A DNA stretch of 64,000 bases from Cerrena zonata. Taxonomy: Eukaryota > Basidiomycota > Agaricomycetes > Polyporales > Cerrenaceae. The stretch is taken from NCBI GenBank assembly GCA_038087015.1, contig JASBNA010000001.1, positions 434,001-498,000 on the forward strand. The letters run 5' to 3'. Both the position numbers and the translations under genes were made by a program. How positions within the stretch are numbered: position 1 is the stretch's first letter; every line of letters starts with the position of its first letter. The notes below the pieces were generated by a model. That model was not told where the DNA came from. It worked only from the letters and a program-made list of their open reading frames with translations, and did not search any database. This document shows, one piece after another, positions 45,046 to 56,452 of the stretch.

Positions 45046-48000
45046 TCAGTAGCGTGGTCCTCCCCTGCCTCGTCCGCGATTGTATCCACCACCTCTAGGT
45101 GCGCCGCCTCCGTACGAGCCACCTCCATAGTCCTGCTGCCCTTGCCCTCCGCCATATCCACCACCGTATCCACCATATCCGCCTTGATTATAACCGCCAC
45201 CCTGGTTGTAGCCTCCATTTTGGTTGTATCCACCGCCTTGGTTATATCCACCACGAGAGTTGTTGTATGGCTGACCATATGAACCACCGCCTCTTGGGGG
45301 ACCACCACGGCCACCTCTTGGTGCACCACCGCCGTACGAGTTATACCCATTATTGTATTGCTGCGCTGGGGGACCTCTTGGCTGAGCATTGTACGGAGCC
45401 TGACTCTGTTGATATGATGACTGGTGTGAATTGTACGATTGATGCGGCCCTCCTCTCGAGTATTGGTTATTGGAAGGATAGTGCTGTCGCGAATCTCGAC
45501 CACCGTTCTGCCAGTCACCGCCACCATTGCGAGAATTATAATCACGACCGTTCGAATAGTGATCTCTGCCATTGTTATAGCCTCCGCGTCCACGGTCAGG
45601 TCCTCCACGGCCTCGTCCTCTACCACCTCGTCTTGCAGTCTCTCGGTCGTCCTCAGAAAGAACGGCTCTGGGTCTCTTTACACCAGGCAGGAGAACGGAG
45701 CTGTGAGGGGTGAGTTGTTTGGGGAAGAAATACAAAGCAGATAGAGTGCGGTCAGGACTGATATCAGGCAAGTCCACACTTGTCAATGGACTTGAGAAAG
45801 TTGACCCCGGAAGACAATCAGGGTTGGGTAGAAGACTGCCGTTAATCCCCTTGCTAAGTTTGGGATCGATTACGACAGGCTGAAATGTAAACAAGGTCAA
45901 TAAATGTGTAGAGATTTGAAGGAGAACAGCGTACATCTGGGCTCTTTCTCTTGCCATACAACGCTTCGAGCGAGGGGTAGAACGGGTGTTCTTCAGCGAC
46001 ATAGATCACATCGTTACCCCACGAGTTTCTCCGTTTCTCATCGTCAGTGAGCTGATCGTAAAAGGGTGCCATGGCTTCCAAGAGACGTTTTTCGTCGATG
46101 AACGGTAACAACGCGACGCCTTGCCAGGCCATCCTCTTTCCATTCATATCAATCTGGAATGTTGGAGGGTAGAAGTCGAGAATAGATGAATCTTCGTCGA
46201 TCATGAGATGGTGGAATGCAGCAGGAATATGTTGTCGACTACGTTGTACATAATTAGCACGAAGATTTAAGACACAAATATTAATTGGAAAAACATACCT
46301 CGCTGCAGGGAACACACCCATGAGTTGTTCAAAGGGCTTGAAGGGCTGTCCAAGTTCGAATTTGAGATCCAACTTGTCGATATCTTCGAAATCCGCAGCA
46401 AAGGGTGCAAAGTGGTAGGGATAGTACCATGTCCATGAGGGTGTCTATATGAGGCTCGTTAAGTCATGTTGGACACAAAGAAGAGATTTTGGAGCACTTA
46501 CACCTTGGTAGTAGTAAGTCAATACCCAAGCCATACCCTCGACGTACGATTTTGCAACGCTGAGAATAGGTCAAAATGCAAACATTAGACATGAAGATAA
46601 TAACACACTTTCGCTTGAATTGTTCGTCGCTGTATTCTACGCCGAAACTTTTGCCTGTAGTAACGTTGCTTGTAGCCCGGCTCCCAAAGTCTAGAGAGAA
46701 CACAGTTAAGAAGGAAACACTTCGAACCAATTCGTTTACTTACTTGACCAAGTCCGGTTGTTCCACTGTGCCGTCTGCATTGACCGTGAATGTATAGTCG
46801 GATGCAGCATCAGGATGAGAGGGCGCATCATCGTCTTCAGAGATGGTAATGACATCATCCTTGCCGTCGACAGCAGCGTCCTCCTCTTCCACTTCATCAT
46901 GCTTTCGCTTATGACCTTGCGGTGATTCCTTCTCCCCATTCATAGGTTCGTCGGGGAGTGGTGCTGCGGTACCATTCTTCTCCGGAACGTCGAGACCCGG
47001 GATGGTTTCGCTCTCCATGGGTACATCAGCAGAAGGTTCGGGGGCAGAGGCAGAGACTGGTTTAGGAGGGAGAGAGTTCTTGGACTGTTTGAGCGGGACA
47101 AGACCGGACATTTCAGCCTTGAACATTTCAGCAGCGCTGAGGTTTGCCATACGGATGGCACGACGGTTCTGAACCCAGTCGCTATTCGAGCCTGCCAGAG
47201 CTTGTGCTGCAACAGGAGCATTTCGCACAGCTTCGTCGTCCTTTGGACCACCAAGTCCAATACTGTCCGCTTTCGCAGAGAATGATGTCTCGGGTTTGGC
47301 CGGCAAAGGGTGTGTGGTAGGTGCGGCGGGTGCAGCACCGAGGTTAAGGGAGGATGATGGGCCAGCACCACTGTCTGCCATCTCTTTCTCAACCTTACGA
47401 CGTTTGGCATTCTGGTCTTGACGTTCCTCGGCTATGACAAACACAATCGCAATCAACTTTCACATCACAACAATTCAGTCAAGTTATGGCACACCTTCAC
47501 GGCGTTTTCTGAAAATGTCGTCCTCACGTCTCGCAAGACCCTCAAGAATGATTTGGGCTCTAGCCAATTCAAGCTGACCATGGTTGGTGAGATAACCACC
47601 CATCCTCGGTAACTCATCTCGCCAAATCTTGAGCAAGGTATCAATGGCGCCTTCTCTAATCTCAAGTGATGGTAAATGGGGCAAGAAATCATTTCCAACA
47701 AAGAATATGAGGAGCACCCAATCATCAATCGCTTGCTCAAGATTAAATGGGAACGGCGTGTTTGCCACCCTCAATTCGGCTTCGAGATACTCGCGCAGGA
47801 TAGCGACATCGAGGAAGATAAACGGTTTCTTTTCGGTAGGTGTTTTCTTAATCTCAGCCTTCGTTCCAGTACATTGAGCGGCATAATGTCCTTCTTCGCC
47901 GCATATACGACAAGCAGTGCGGCTACCCTCCTGGAAGAAGACATCCTCACGAAGAACACGGAAATGAGGCTCGTGGGTCGCCAATGAAAGCATGATCAAG

Positions 48001-49149
48001 TCCGCATCCTGTTACAAGCTATTAAGTCAGGGGAACTCGGAAGAAATGAGTATATATGCATACCAGTCCATAGATTACATGACGGGTGTTAGGGTCATGA
48101 CCAGCGTTGGAGCGCTGACGCCGAATGAAGTCCATAATTTTGTGTTCACCCTCCCCAGGGACGCTTGCATCGGAGATGATGACCTCCATCTGTCAAACTT
48201 GTAAGCACATATATGATGAGTAATATGAATGGACCTTACCCCTTTCCAACCAGGGTCCGTATTGAGTTTCTGAGCTACCCAATATCTGAGAGAAGCAGCA
48301 AGCAGAGTCATGAAGGGCGTTCCGGGAGTGATAGCGTTAGAGTCCCATGACTCTTTCTCCTTCTCGTGGTCACTAATACTCTTGCCCATAGCTTAAAATA
48401 GATGAGAATACGTATAAAGAAAGCGGTACGTGATGTTAGCACATACCTTCCCACATGGCGATAGACTCCTTGCGAGCATCAGCTTTCTCCTTGGCCTCCA
48501 TAGACGAACGGAACCGACGAGAGCGTTGTTGGTTCATTTTGGCGCGAGGGGCGACGCCGTCTTCAAGCAAAAGTGTAAGGGACAATGTAGAAGGATAGTA
48601 AACATGTAATGAACGCACCAATCGCCATGAATAACAGCTTGCGCGGTCGAATCATGTTAACAACACGCTCTGTGTATGAAAAGATTTCCACCATCATTTC
48701 CTCCTCAGATTCCGGGGCGGGCTGTATAAAGGGTTAATATAAATACGTGTCGGTCGAAAAGTATGGTGTCTTGCCTTTCCCTCGGGGTGCGTACATGGAT
48801 GAACCTGAGGGCGAGAATTTAGTGTAGTACTTTCGGAGAGGGAAAACTACCTACGATACCATTCATATCGAGGTATAGGTTGTCAAATTCCTCTCCATTG
48901 GGGTTTGGTTTTGAGATGTCTATAGGAAAGGCGACTTCCGTTCCAGACTCGTCTGGCACTGTGACTACTTCTTCCTCAACGACCGGAAGGACTGAAGAGT
49001 GCGTGTAAGAGCTAGGAATGTTATACAGTGTTTTGTTACACACCAATCTTAGGATACTTTTTGCTGAGCCAGCGGAATAGTGCCGGGACACCCTGTTCAA
49101 GCTGTTAACGTTTCTGCGTCACGACTCGTATTAGAGGCCACTTTACCAT
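45046..49149 (-). CDS. RAT1: 5'-3' exoribonuclease RAT1/XRN2
   Basis: A multi-exon gene for the nuclear 5'-3' exonuclease that processes rRNA and snoRNA and ends RNA polymerase II transcription by the torpedo mechanism. The start codon stands alone as an exon: ATG at 49149-49147, then gtaaag, and exon 2 opens at 49092 with [16 protein letters not shown]. Catalytic blocks are [48 protein letters not shown] and a Lys/Glu/Asp site around [20 protein letters not shown], then [22 protein letters not shown] knuckle, [14 protein letters not shown], separates Rat1 from cytoplasmic Xrn1. The middle is acidic and Ser-rich. Later blocks include [18 protein letters not shown] and [20 protein letters not shown]. 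The C-terminal 110 residues are Gly/Tyr/Asn/Gln repeats with RGG boxes. Confidence 0.95.
45050..45640 (-). repeat. RGG/GYNQGG low-complexity tail of RAT1
   Basis: The 3' coding part of RAT1 is made of Gly, Tyr, Asn, Gln and Arg repeats ([11 protein letters not shown] units around 45170-45260 and RGRGGP at both ends). This is a prion-like, RGG-containing disordered tail, typical of proteins found in nuclear RNA condensates. Confidence 0.75.
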
Positions 49150-49563
49150 CTTAAATTAGTCCAATATCAATATCTCCTTAAAATAACGTGTCGTATTCTT
49201 CAAGAATCGTCAAGACGGGACAAATAGCAGCGTCTGGGTGTGGTCGTTGCAGTGAACGTACGGAAGGAGGTCTGTAACTTGTGTAAGCTGAAGCTGTAGC
49301 GGGGTGCATGAGGGCAAATGCCGTGAAAAGCTCGATAACGTAATCGGCATTCTCCCACAGTGGTGCTTGCCGAGAGAAACCCCGGGAGGAGCGCCCAAGA
49401 TACAAATGAGATCTTGTGGCAGGACGTCCATTGGCATGACTCGACCTCACTCACTTATTCTTCCTTCCTCTGTCTCTACGCCTCTGCACAAATACATCCC
49501 TCCATCTTGATCATTTCCCATAAACAGCGTTAAATCAAGACACATCTGACTTCAGTCCGCGCT

Positions 49564-51321
49564 ATGCCTCCTACACCATCGCTTCCAGTTCACCCCCCAA
49601 GTGCGCCTCCAACCACCAACGGAGATGTCTCGAGACCCCCTCCACGCTCCCAAAAGAGCATGACCAAAGCTGAGCGAAGGGAACTCCAAGAGAAACAACG
49701 AGCTGCAAAGGCTGCAGCCAAAGCTGGTGGACCACTCAATGGCGCACCGCCGAAACAAGGATCGAAACCTCCTGCTCTAGCACCCGCCTCATCATCTGCA
49801 CCCAAAAGGCCAAGCAAAGCAAACGAGCCCTTCACACCCACAGCTGCAACAAGTAAAATGCCACCTAGCGGAAGGGCGCGTGGACTCTCTGTGAGCGTTG
49901 CCCCGCCGGCCAATGCTCGTGGCCTCCGGATATTTTCACATTTCGGTCTGCCCAAGCCTGTGAGTGTGGTAAAAGGCGACATCCACCCTGCCATCCTCCG
50001 ACTCGCCCTCCAATTCTCCGAATTCAAAATTACCGGCGCAAATGCACGTTGCATTGCAACCCTCCTCGTATTTAAAACTGTACGTTCCCGCTTATGTCCA
50101 CTTTTACGCACGCGACCAGCTCTTCATGTACTAATAGGTCATCCAAGACTATGTTACCCCTCCTAACAATACCCTTTCAAGACATCTCATGACCCATTTA
50201 TCACCGCAAATTAGCCATCTCGTTGCTGCGAGGCCCATGTCTGTGACGATGGGTAACGCTATTCGACAACTCAAGCTGGATATCAGTAAAACAGACATTG
50301 ATCTCCCAGAACAAGACGTAAGATCCATTTCAACCCTTACAGCTGATAGACAATTAAGTATGCTCACAACCTCCCCTTCAGGCCAAAGACGCACTTTGCC
50401 AAGAAATTGACAACTACATCCGGGACCGAATAATAATCGCAGACCAAGTTATTGAGGAAACTGCTAGCAAGAAAATCAAGGACGGAGACGTAATTCTGAC
50501 CTATGCTAGGTTCGCTACCATTCCTCTGCCATGATACACGTTCCCGATTACTACTGCCCCCGGAACTAACGCCGTCCTGACAGATCCTCAGTGGTCCAGA
50601 AGGTCCTCCTTGGTGCCCATGCGGAGGGTAGGGAATTCTCGGTGATCGTCGTCGATTCAAGACCCATGCTAGAAGGTTTGTCCGTTTATCTCTAAATCCA
50701 TCTGCCAACGTTCGAACTGATTGTCGATTGTCCTGGTGGTATGTTGTGATATATTTAGGCAAACGGTTATTATCGATCCTTTCGTCAGCTGGGATCCATT
50801 GCACGTATATTCTCCTTCCGGCATTGGGTGCAATCATCAATGAAGTTTCGTTGGTCCTCGTGGGCGCACACTCGATTCACTCAAATGGCGCTGTGTACTC
50901 GAGAGCGGGGACCGCCTTGGTAGCTATGATGGCTAAGCAACATTCAGTACCAGGTCGTTGTATGTTGTGAAACGTACAAATACTCCGAGACAGTCCAGTT
51001 GGACAGCTTTACTAAGAACGAACTTGGTACGTCATTCTTACACACTTCCCAATCAACACAATTCAATCACCATTCTTAAACTTTGCTTACTGACACTTGT
51101 TTCTACACATTCTAGCGCCGCAAGGTGACATCTTCTCATCATTCCCCTCCGTCAAATCAAGAGACAAACTTACCCTCGAGAACGACGCGCATCTCGAAAT
51201 CTTAAACCCGCTTTACGACCTGACACCACCCAGTTGCATCACTGCAGTCGTCACTGAGGTCGGCGTTATCCCTCCTAATTCCATCAGCTCCATCCCTGTT
51301 GCTCTTGGCCGACTCTTGTGA
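49564..51321 (+). CDS. GCD2: eIF2B delta subunit (GCD2)
   Basis: A multi-exon gene for the regulatory delta subunit of the eIF2B guanine-nucleotide exchange factor, which recharges eIF2 and senses phosphorylated eIF2 alpha. The N-terminal 140 residues are disordered and basic (KAERRELQEKQRAAKAAAKA). The alpha/beta/delta fold follows: HLMTHLSPQISHLVAARPMS, MGNAIRQLKLDI, ILTYARSSVVQKVLLGAHAE, FSVIVVDSRPMLEGKRLL, GIHCTYILLPALGAIINEVS, LVLVGAHSIHSNGAVYSRAG and a C-terminal YDLTPPSCITAVVTEVGVIP. The frame stops at HSVPGRCML. Removing one G of the GG at 50953-50954 gives HSVPVVVCCETYKYSETVQL, the conserved continuation. I treat this as an indel. Confidence 0.93.
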
Positions 51322-52037
51322 ACAAGGAGAGGCTTGCCTACTGCTATCGTTCAACTCCATATGGTCGTTTTTTTGCTCTTCAGTTCCACCCGATTTCCAC
51401 ATTTGTTCCGCATTCACCCACTCGACGTCCGATTTCACTCGGTGTTCCGATAATAGACAATATCTATTTCCAGTTTCCTTTTCCTCAACTTGCGATTCTT
51501 GACTCCTTTTGCTTGCTTTGCTTTGTTGCCTCATTCATCATGCATTGCCTTTGCTATCCGTGCGCTTCCTTTCTCTCTAATCCTCTCCCACTGCGATTCC
51601 TTTTGACTCCCATCTCGCATTCTGCATCCAACTTCAATTTACTTATTGTATCTCATACGTACATACGTCATAAGTATGCTCTCAACCAACTGGACGCTGG
51701 GGACGATTGCGATCCGTATAGTATATATGAAGCAGTTCCAATCCAAATATGTATGATCTCATAGCGTTTGACAATAGAACCATTACTGTAGCAATTCAAT
51801 TTCTGAGATTGACTGTCGTTTGATGACAGTCTTTGGTTGCGCATTCCTTGGACCCACAATTGGTATCGCCGTTCAAGTCCGGGTATAGTCTATTCAGAAG
51901 AGTACGGTTAAGAGACTATGTATGTTATGCAAAAGTTACAGTGGGTGTTAAAATATGAGATAGACTCGGAATGTCAGGCTTAAAGCACATTAAAACTCCG
52001 GGAGTGTCGTCGGAGTAGGGGCGTAAACACGTCTATG
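51322..52037. other. Convergent intergenic region
   Basis: About 715 bases between two 3' ends (GCD2 + and MTP18 -). The first 350 bases are T/C-rich, and a 148-codon frame there is composition-driven, not protein-like. No other feature. Confidence 0.5.
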
Positions 52038-52839
52038 TCATAGGTCCGTCTTCTTCGCCGAGTCCTGGTTTTCGATAATCCTCTTCTCTATCCAATCGAA
52101 AGCATAGTCTGTTGCGTGTTCTACTGGTTTGTCGAACAGGTAGGGGAGTACTGGGACAATAGCTAGACCAGTTACGGTTGGACCCCAGGTCTTGATTCGT
52201 GGATTGGTAGCATTTATGAACGCTTTCTTGGCTTGCTTGACTGCTGTGTGGATTGTGAATGCCGGAAAGGCCCTAGAAATAATAGAATGTTGGATATAAT
52301 GATACGACAAAGTTTAGGGGTAGGGAATGTTTGCGCACATCGAGGCTAATGATTGGAAGATGGCACGTTTGGTAGCGAGCATTCCGATACGAGTGGGTTC
52401 AGAGAAGTGCGCAGCTTCGAGAGGTGTCGGACCTCTTCGATGCGCTTTGTACGATTCATAGCCTACATCGCTGAACGGTGAAAAAGTTGAACATATGACG
52501 TCAATTATGTTGATCATTTTGTGAACGATGTCGATAAACGTGCGTACCCAATTAGATACATCCAAGAGATGCCATAGGCTGCTGTCACGACTGCTGGGGG
52601 AACCACGGGGCGGAATGCTTCACCGATATCACTGGTCTAGATATGATTTAGGTTTGTGTTATACGTTAGGGGAGAAGGGGAAGTCGTACATAAGCAATGT
52701 AACGTTGACCTGCACGAAGAGCGGTTCTTAGACGTGCACCGTACGCCATATAACGGATGTCCGAGTCCGTGGAATCGACATCCTTATCTGCAAGGGTGTT
52801 AATTTCGTCCTGTGCTTGTTGACCTATTGGCTCGGACAT
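52038..52839 (-). CDS. Mitochondrial fission process protein 1 (MTP18)
   Basis: Several exons from the ATG at 52839 encode about 190 residues of the MTP18/MTFP1 family, an inner mitochondrial membrane protein linked to fission. Blocks seen are STDSDIRYMAYGARLRTALR, RAGQRYIAYTSDIGEAFRPV, GISWMYLIGDVGYESYKAH and STEP-like PTRIGMLATKRAIFQSLASM. Next are ALPAFTIHTAVKQAKKAF and WGPTVTGLAIVPVLPYLFDK, then PVEHATDYAFDWIEKRI. Membrane segments match the family (around VTAAYGISWMYL, FQSLASMALPAF and GLAIVPVLPYLF). The ending NQDSAKKTDL is usual length. Its start lies about 280 bases from the divergent FHA/forkhead gene. Confidence 0.92.
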
Positions 52840-53119
52840 GATAGCAAGAAAAGAAGAGACTGCGTGAGATGTAGGGGCCTTGGAAAGCAAAAGAGAGTGA
52901 GTCCCAAGAGAGTGGATGCCGGCGATGTACGCGAGAGAGCCGGGGTCGAATATTGTGTGCAGCCACGTGGGCGACATGGACTTGGGCGTCTTTCTGGGGG
53001 AGTAGCTTGGAAAGGGAGAGTGACTTGTCCGACCAGTGCCTCTCTCCTCCACACACAAACCTTCCTTCCCCGCACTCTCATGCCCATTCTCCTCTTCACT
53101 CATTAACAAGAGTGACATC

Positions 53120-55247
53120 ATGGCAACCCTCACACAGTCTTCCTCCCTCGCTGCCGCCGTCCACGACGACGAGCTCGCCATGTCAAACCCTGTTCCGGAC
53201 AAGATCAGCGCATACTACAGCCTGGTCTTTCCCAACTTCACATATTACATCCAGACCCTCAAGGTCATCATCGGCCGCAAGTGCATTCCCCCAAACGCCG
53301 CCTCTTCGTCCGAGATCCCCCAGGTCGACGTTGACCTGGGCTCGCTGAAGAGCGTGTCACGTCTACATGCAAAGATAGAGTATGACGAAGACGAAGAACG
53401 TTTTCTTCTCCATGTCATGGGCCGGAATGGTGCTTGGGTAGACGGCGTTTGGTCTGGAAGTGGTAGCAAAGTTCCGCTAGGCGATAGGTGTGTCTCGCTG
53501 GCTTCATGAACGACTTGTTTCTTTTCTCATCTCTTTCTCGCTCTAGGTCTCAAATCCAGATCGCCTCTCGCACTTTCCACTTTGTCCTACCTCCTACTCC
53601 AGATGGCCCAGACGACTCATCAACACCCAGCTCACCGTCCTCCTCCGCTCAACGTGTTCGGTCACCTTCGGTTGACATCACTTCTTTCTCTCCGCCCTCT
53701 TCCCTGCCTTCATGTTCGCCACCTCCTGTTCATGTCGCACCACAGCTACCCAAGATACCTCCATTATACGACTCGCACTCTCAACTCCCGAACTCAAACT
53801 CTATCAAGCCAAAAGCTAACCCAAAGAAGCGCAAGAAGTCCGATGTAGATGCGCCTCCCCCAAGGCCCGAGGTTATACCACCAAAGCCCCAGTTCACTTA
53901 CGCCCAACTATGTTATCGGGCTATCAAGGGTCTCTCAGGCAGAGGTTCCTTGCAAGATATTTGCCATTGGATTCAGGACAACTACGAATATTACAAGTAT
54001 TCTGATAAGGATTGGGAAGTACGTATGATACCACTTATGTTCGTGGCATTTCGTTTGACTCATCCATGTGGTCATTTTCACAGAGCTCTGTACGTCATAA
54101 CCTCTCGTCTAACCGAGGCTTCAAGAAAGTCGAACGGGGACCTGAGGAGAAAGGCAAGGGTGCTTTGTGGACAGTCGACCCATCGTATGAGCACTCCTTC
54201 GAAGAGCAGGAGGCCAAACGACAGTCGTTGGCTGCTCTCGGCAGCACCGGAGCGAAGGATGTCAAAGCGCCTGGTAAGAAAGGAAAATCGGCCATTCCAT
54301 TAGACCCGCCCTTCAGACGAACGGCTCTAAAGGGAGGTCCTTTACCTCCACCATTGACTTCGGCCCCTTTAATCCCGAAATCGAGTCTCAATACTTCCAC
54401 AACACAGTCGTCCTCGTCGGTATCGCTTGCCGCACCTATCGTCAAATCAGAACCTGTCGCTGCTAGTTTACCACCAGCTTCTCACCCGCCCGTGGCATCC
54501 GTTTCCACCACAGTATCTATGTCGCCTACACCTCCGTCTATTGCAACCAGTAGTACAACAGCTACACCCGCCCCTCAGGCATCGTCATCCACGCTGACAG
54601 CCCCGTCTTCCTCTGCGTTCCCACCAATTCCAGCATCTGTTCGAATTCCTATTATCATTGGACCTGCGCCTTCATCTGATCAAACAACGTCTCCAAAGCC
54701 TATTGTATTACAGGATAATACCCTAATCCTTAATCCTCAGATTTTCTCTCATCTCACCCCGAAGCATCTTCAGGAGCTTGAAGCACTTGGTGCTCAGAAA
54801 GCTTTGGAGATTTTACAGGGATATATCGTCAATTTCTACAAAGAGAAGTTACGTGCGGAAGGTGCAAGAGGCCGTGGCCGTGGTCGACCCAAACGTGGAA
54901 GAGGTGTCCCAGGAGCTTCAAGAGGTCCTGTTCCTGGTGCAGGTCGAGGCGAAGGTGGAAGCAACCCTTCTACTAGCCCATTCACTCATACTCCTCTTCC
55001 ATCGCGTACAAACCAGCCTTATCAGCCACAGCTACCTACTCCAGCGGCTTCGCCTCCAATTCCAGATTATGGTCCTTCGAAGATCCCGCCACCTATGGCT
55101 TCATTGCAGCCACTGCAACCTCAGCCGTTGATTCGTAGTGAAGACACAGACGACGTCATTGTGATAGACGATGAGCCCTCGGATGATGCTCGGGCGACGA
55201 AGAAGATTCGTTTGGGCTCTCCAAAGTGCCAGTTTGCTGTCCGCTAA
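53120..55247 (+). CDS. FHA-forkhead transcription factor
   Basis: Three exons, 53120-53487, 53547-54018 and 54084-55247, give 667 residues. An FHA domain (residues about 30-150: YIQTLKVIIGRKCIPP, SRLHAKIEYDEDEERFLLHV, MGRNGAWVDGVWSGSGSKVP) binds phosphothreonine. A forkhead winged helix follows: KPQFTYAQLCYRAIKGLSGR, LQDICHWIQDNYEYYKYSDK and the recognition helix WESSVRHNLSSNRGFKKVER. A long Ser/Pro/Thr-rich stretch leads to an LQELEALGAQKALEIL helix and an AT-hook-like GRGRGRPKRGRG. The C-terminus is acidic (DDVIVIDDEPSDD). The architecture matches the Fkh1/Fkh2-Fhl1 group, which controls cell-cycle or ribosomal-protein genes in yeasts. It is presumably a nuclear DNA-binding factor. Confidence 0.93.
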
Positions 55248-56452
55248 CCGGTAGCTATTATCACGCTCATGCAGCCTGTAGCTCTCACATGCAGAGCTTC
55301 CCTTTCGGGGTAGGACGGTCCTATTCCTAGCTTTTCCCCGCATTCTCCCAATTACCCTTTTACACTCAGTTCTCAAGGGACTGACCATGCGATGAAACGG
55401 GCCGTTCCTTGCGCTGTCTTTCGGACCTCCCCCTCCCGTGTTTTTGTTTTCGACCCATTGACTGATATGATAATCATGACCTTTAGAGAAGACGTTCCCG
55501 CTCAATCACTTGTACTATTATCATTCCACCCTGCAGATCGATGGCAACAGCATTCCTCTTATGTCTAGCATATTCGGAAACACGACTCATGACCATCCTG
55601 ACATTCTACGTTCCTGGTCCATTCCTGGATTCCCTATCTTGAACATCCGTTGACGTCCCGTGGCGATCATTCACAAATGGAATGTTGGCCCAGATGAGAC
55701 GTTGTCTCGTTTGCTCGGACTGGTTCAAGTCGGCGTTTTGCCTGAATATTGGACATTTGCGTTTGGGGATGTCAGGGCAACCAGGACATCGATCTGGCGC
55801 GTTTTCCTATCTTACAATCTGTTCACGAACTCTGCATGTCCGCGGTTCCTTATTATTATCACGACACCCCCCTAGCTTATTGTTCTTTACAGTTAATGTT
55901 CGTTTATCGTTCACCGGATATCGATTGTTTTCATGGCTTTGTTGCAATCTGTTACGTTGCGTGCATGCACGGTTGCAAAACTTGCAATGTCATTGGTTGG
56001 TTCGCTCACGAAATGACACTAGGCGTTTTCAAAGATGGGCTCACATGGTGTGATCTTGAAGTAAAGAGGGTTTACTTGGTTGATGCGTGCGCAGGTATGT
56101 GAGTATCGTAAGACTTTCTTCTGTGATTTCCAAGGCTCCACGTCGGTCTGGAGCTTACTTATGCTAGGTACGTTGGTAATTCATTTTTGGAACGCTCATC
56201 GTTCTTGTCACACGTTCACACTGATCATCGAATGGACAGAACCAGCTATCCATTCCCGGAACCAAATACAAGCCATACATGGATGTCAAGTTATCGTAAT
56301 CATAAATGGTACTAATGTACCTTTGTCCGAACGAAGAAATAAAAATTTAGGTTATAAAGATAAGGTGTCCATGATTCATAAAACATAACTCTCTTCGTCT
56401 CGCTGACCCTCCCACGTCGTTAGAACGTTTCAAACAGAAACCCTCATCCTCT
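55248..56452. other. Intergenic region without a gene
   Basis: About 1.2 kb between two 3' ends (forkhead + and the CpG-poor chimeric gene -). Three frames of 70-120 codons exist on the plus strand but overlap each other and look random. CpG content is normal here, in contrast to 57299-58648. Confidence 0.5.

Noticed and set aside
49590..50111. Minus-strand frame of 173 codons
   Set aside because: Antisense of the Ala/Lys-rich N-terminus of GCD2; open by base composition.
50954..50997. Intron in GCD2 at the frame break
   Set aside because: The only possible intron would be about 43 bases and would remove the conserved CCETYKYSE motif; an extra base explains it better.
51318..51764. Plus-strand frame of 148 codons after GCD2
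   Set aside because: Lies in a T/C-rich 3' region, with no protein-like pattern and no start context.
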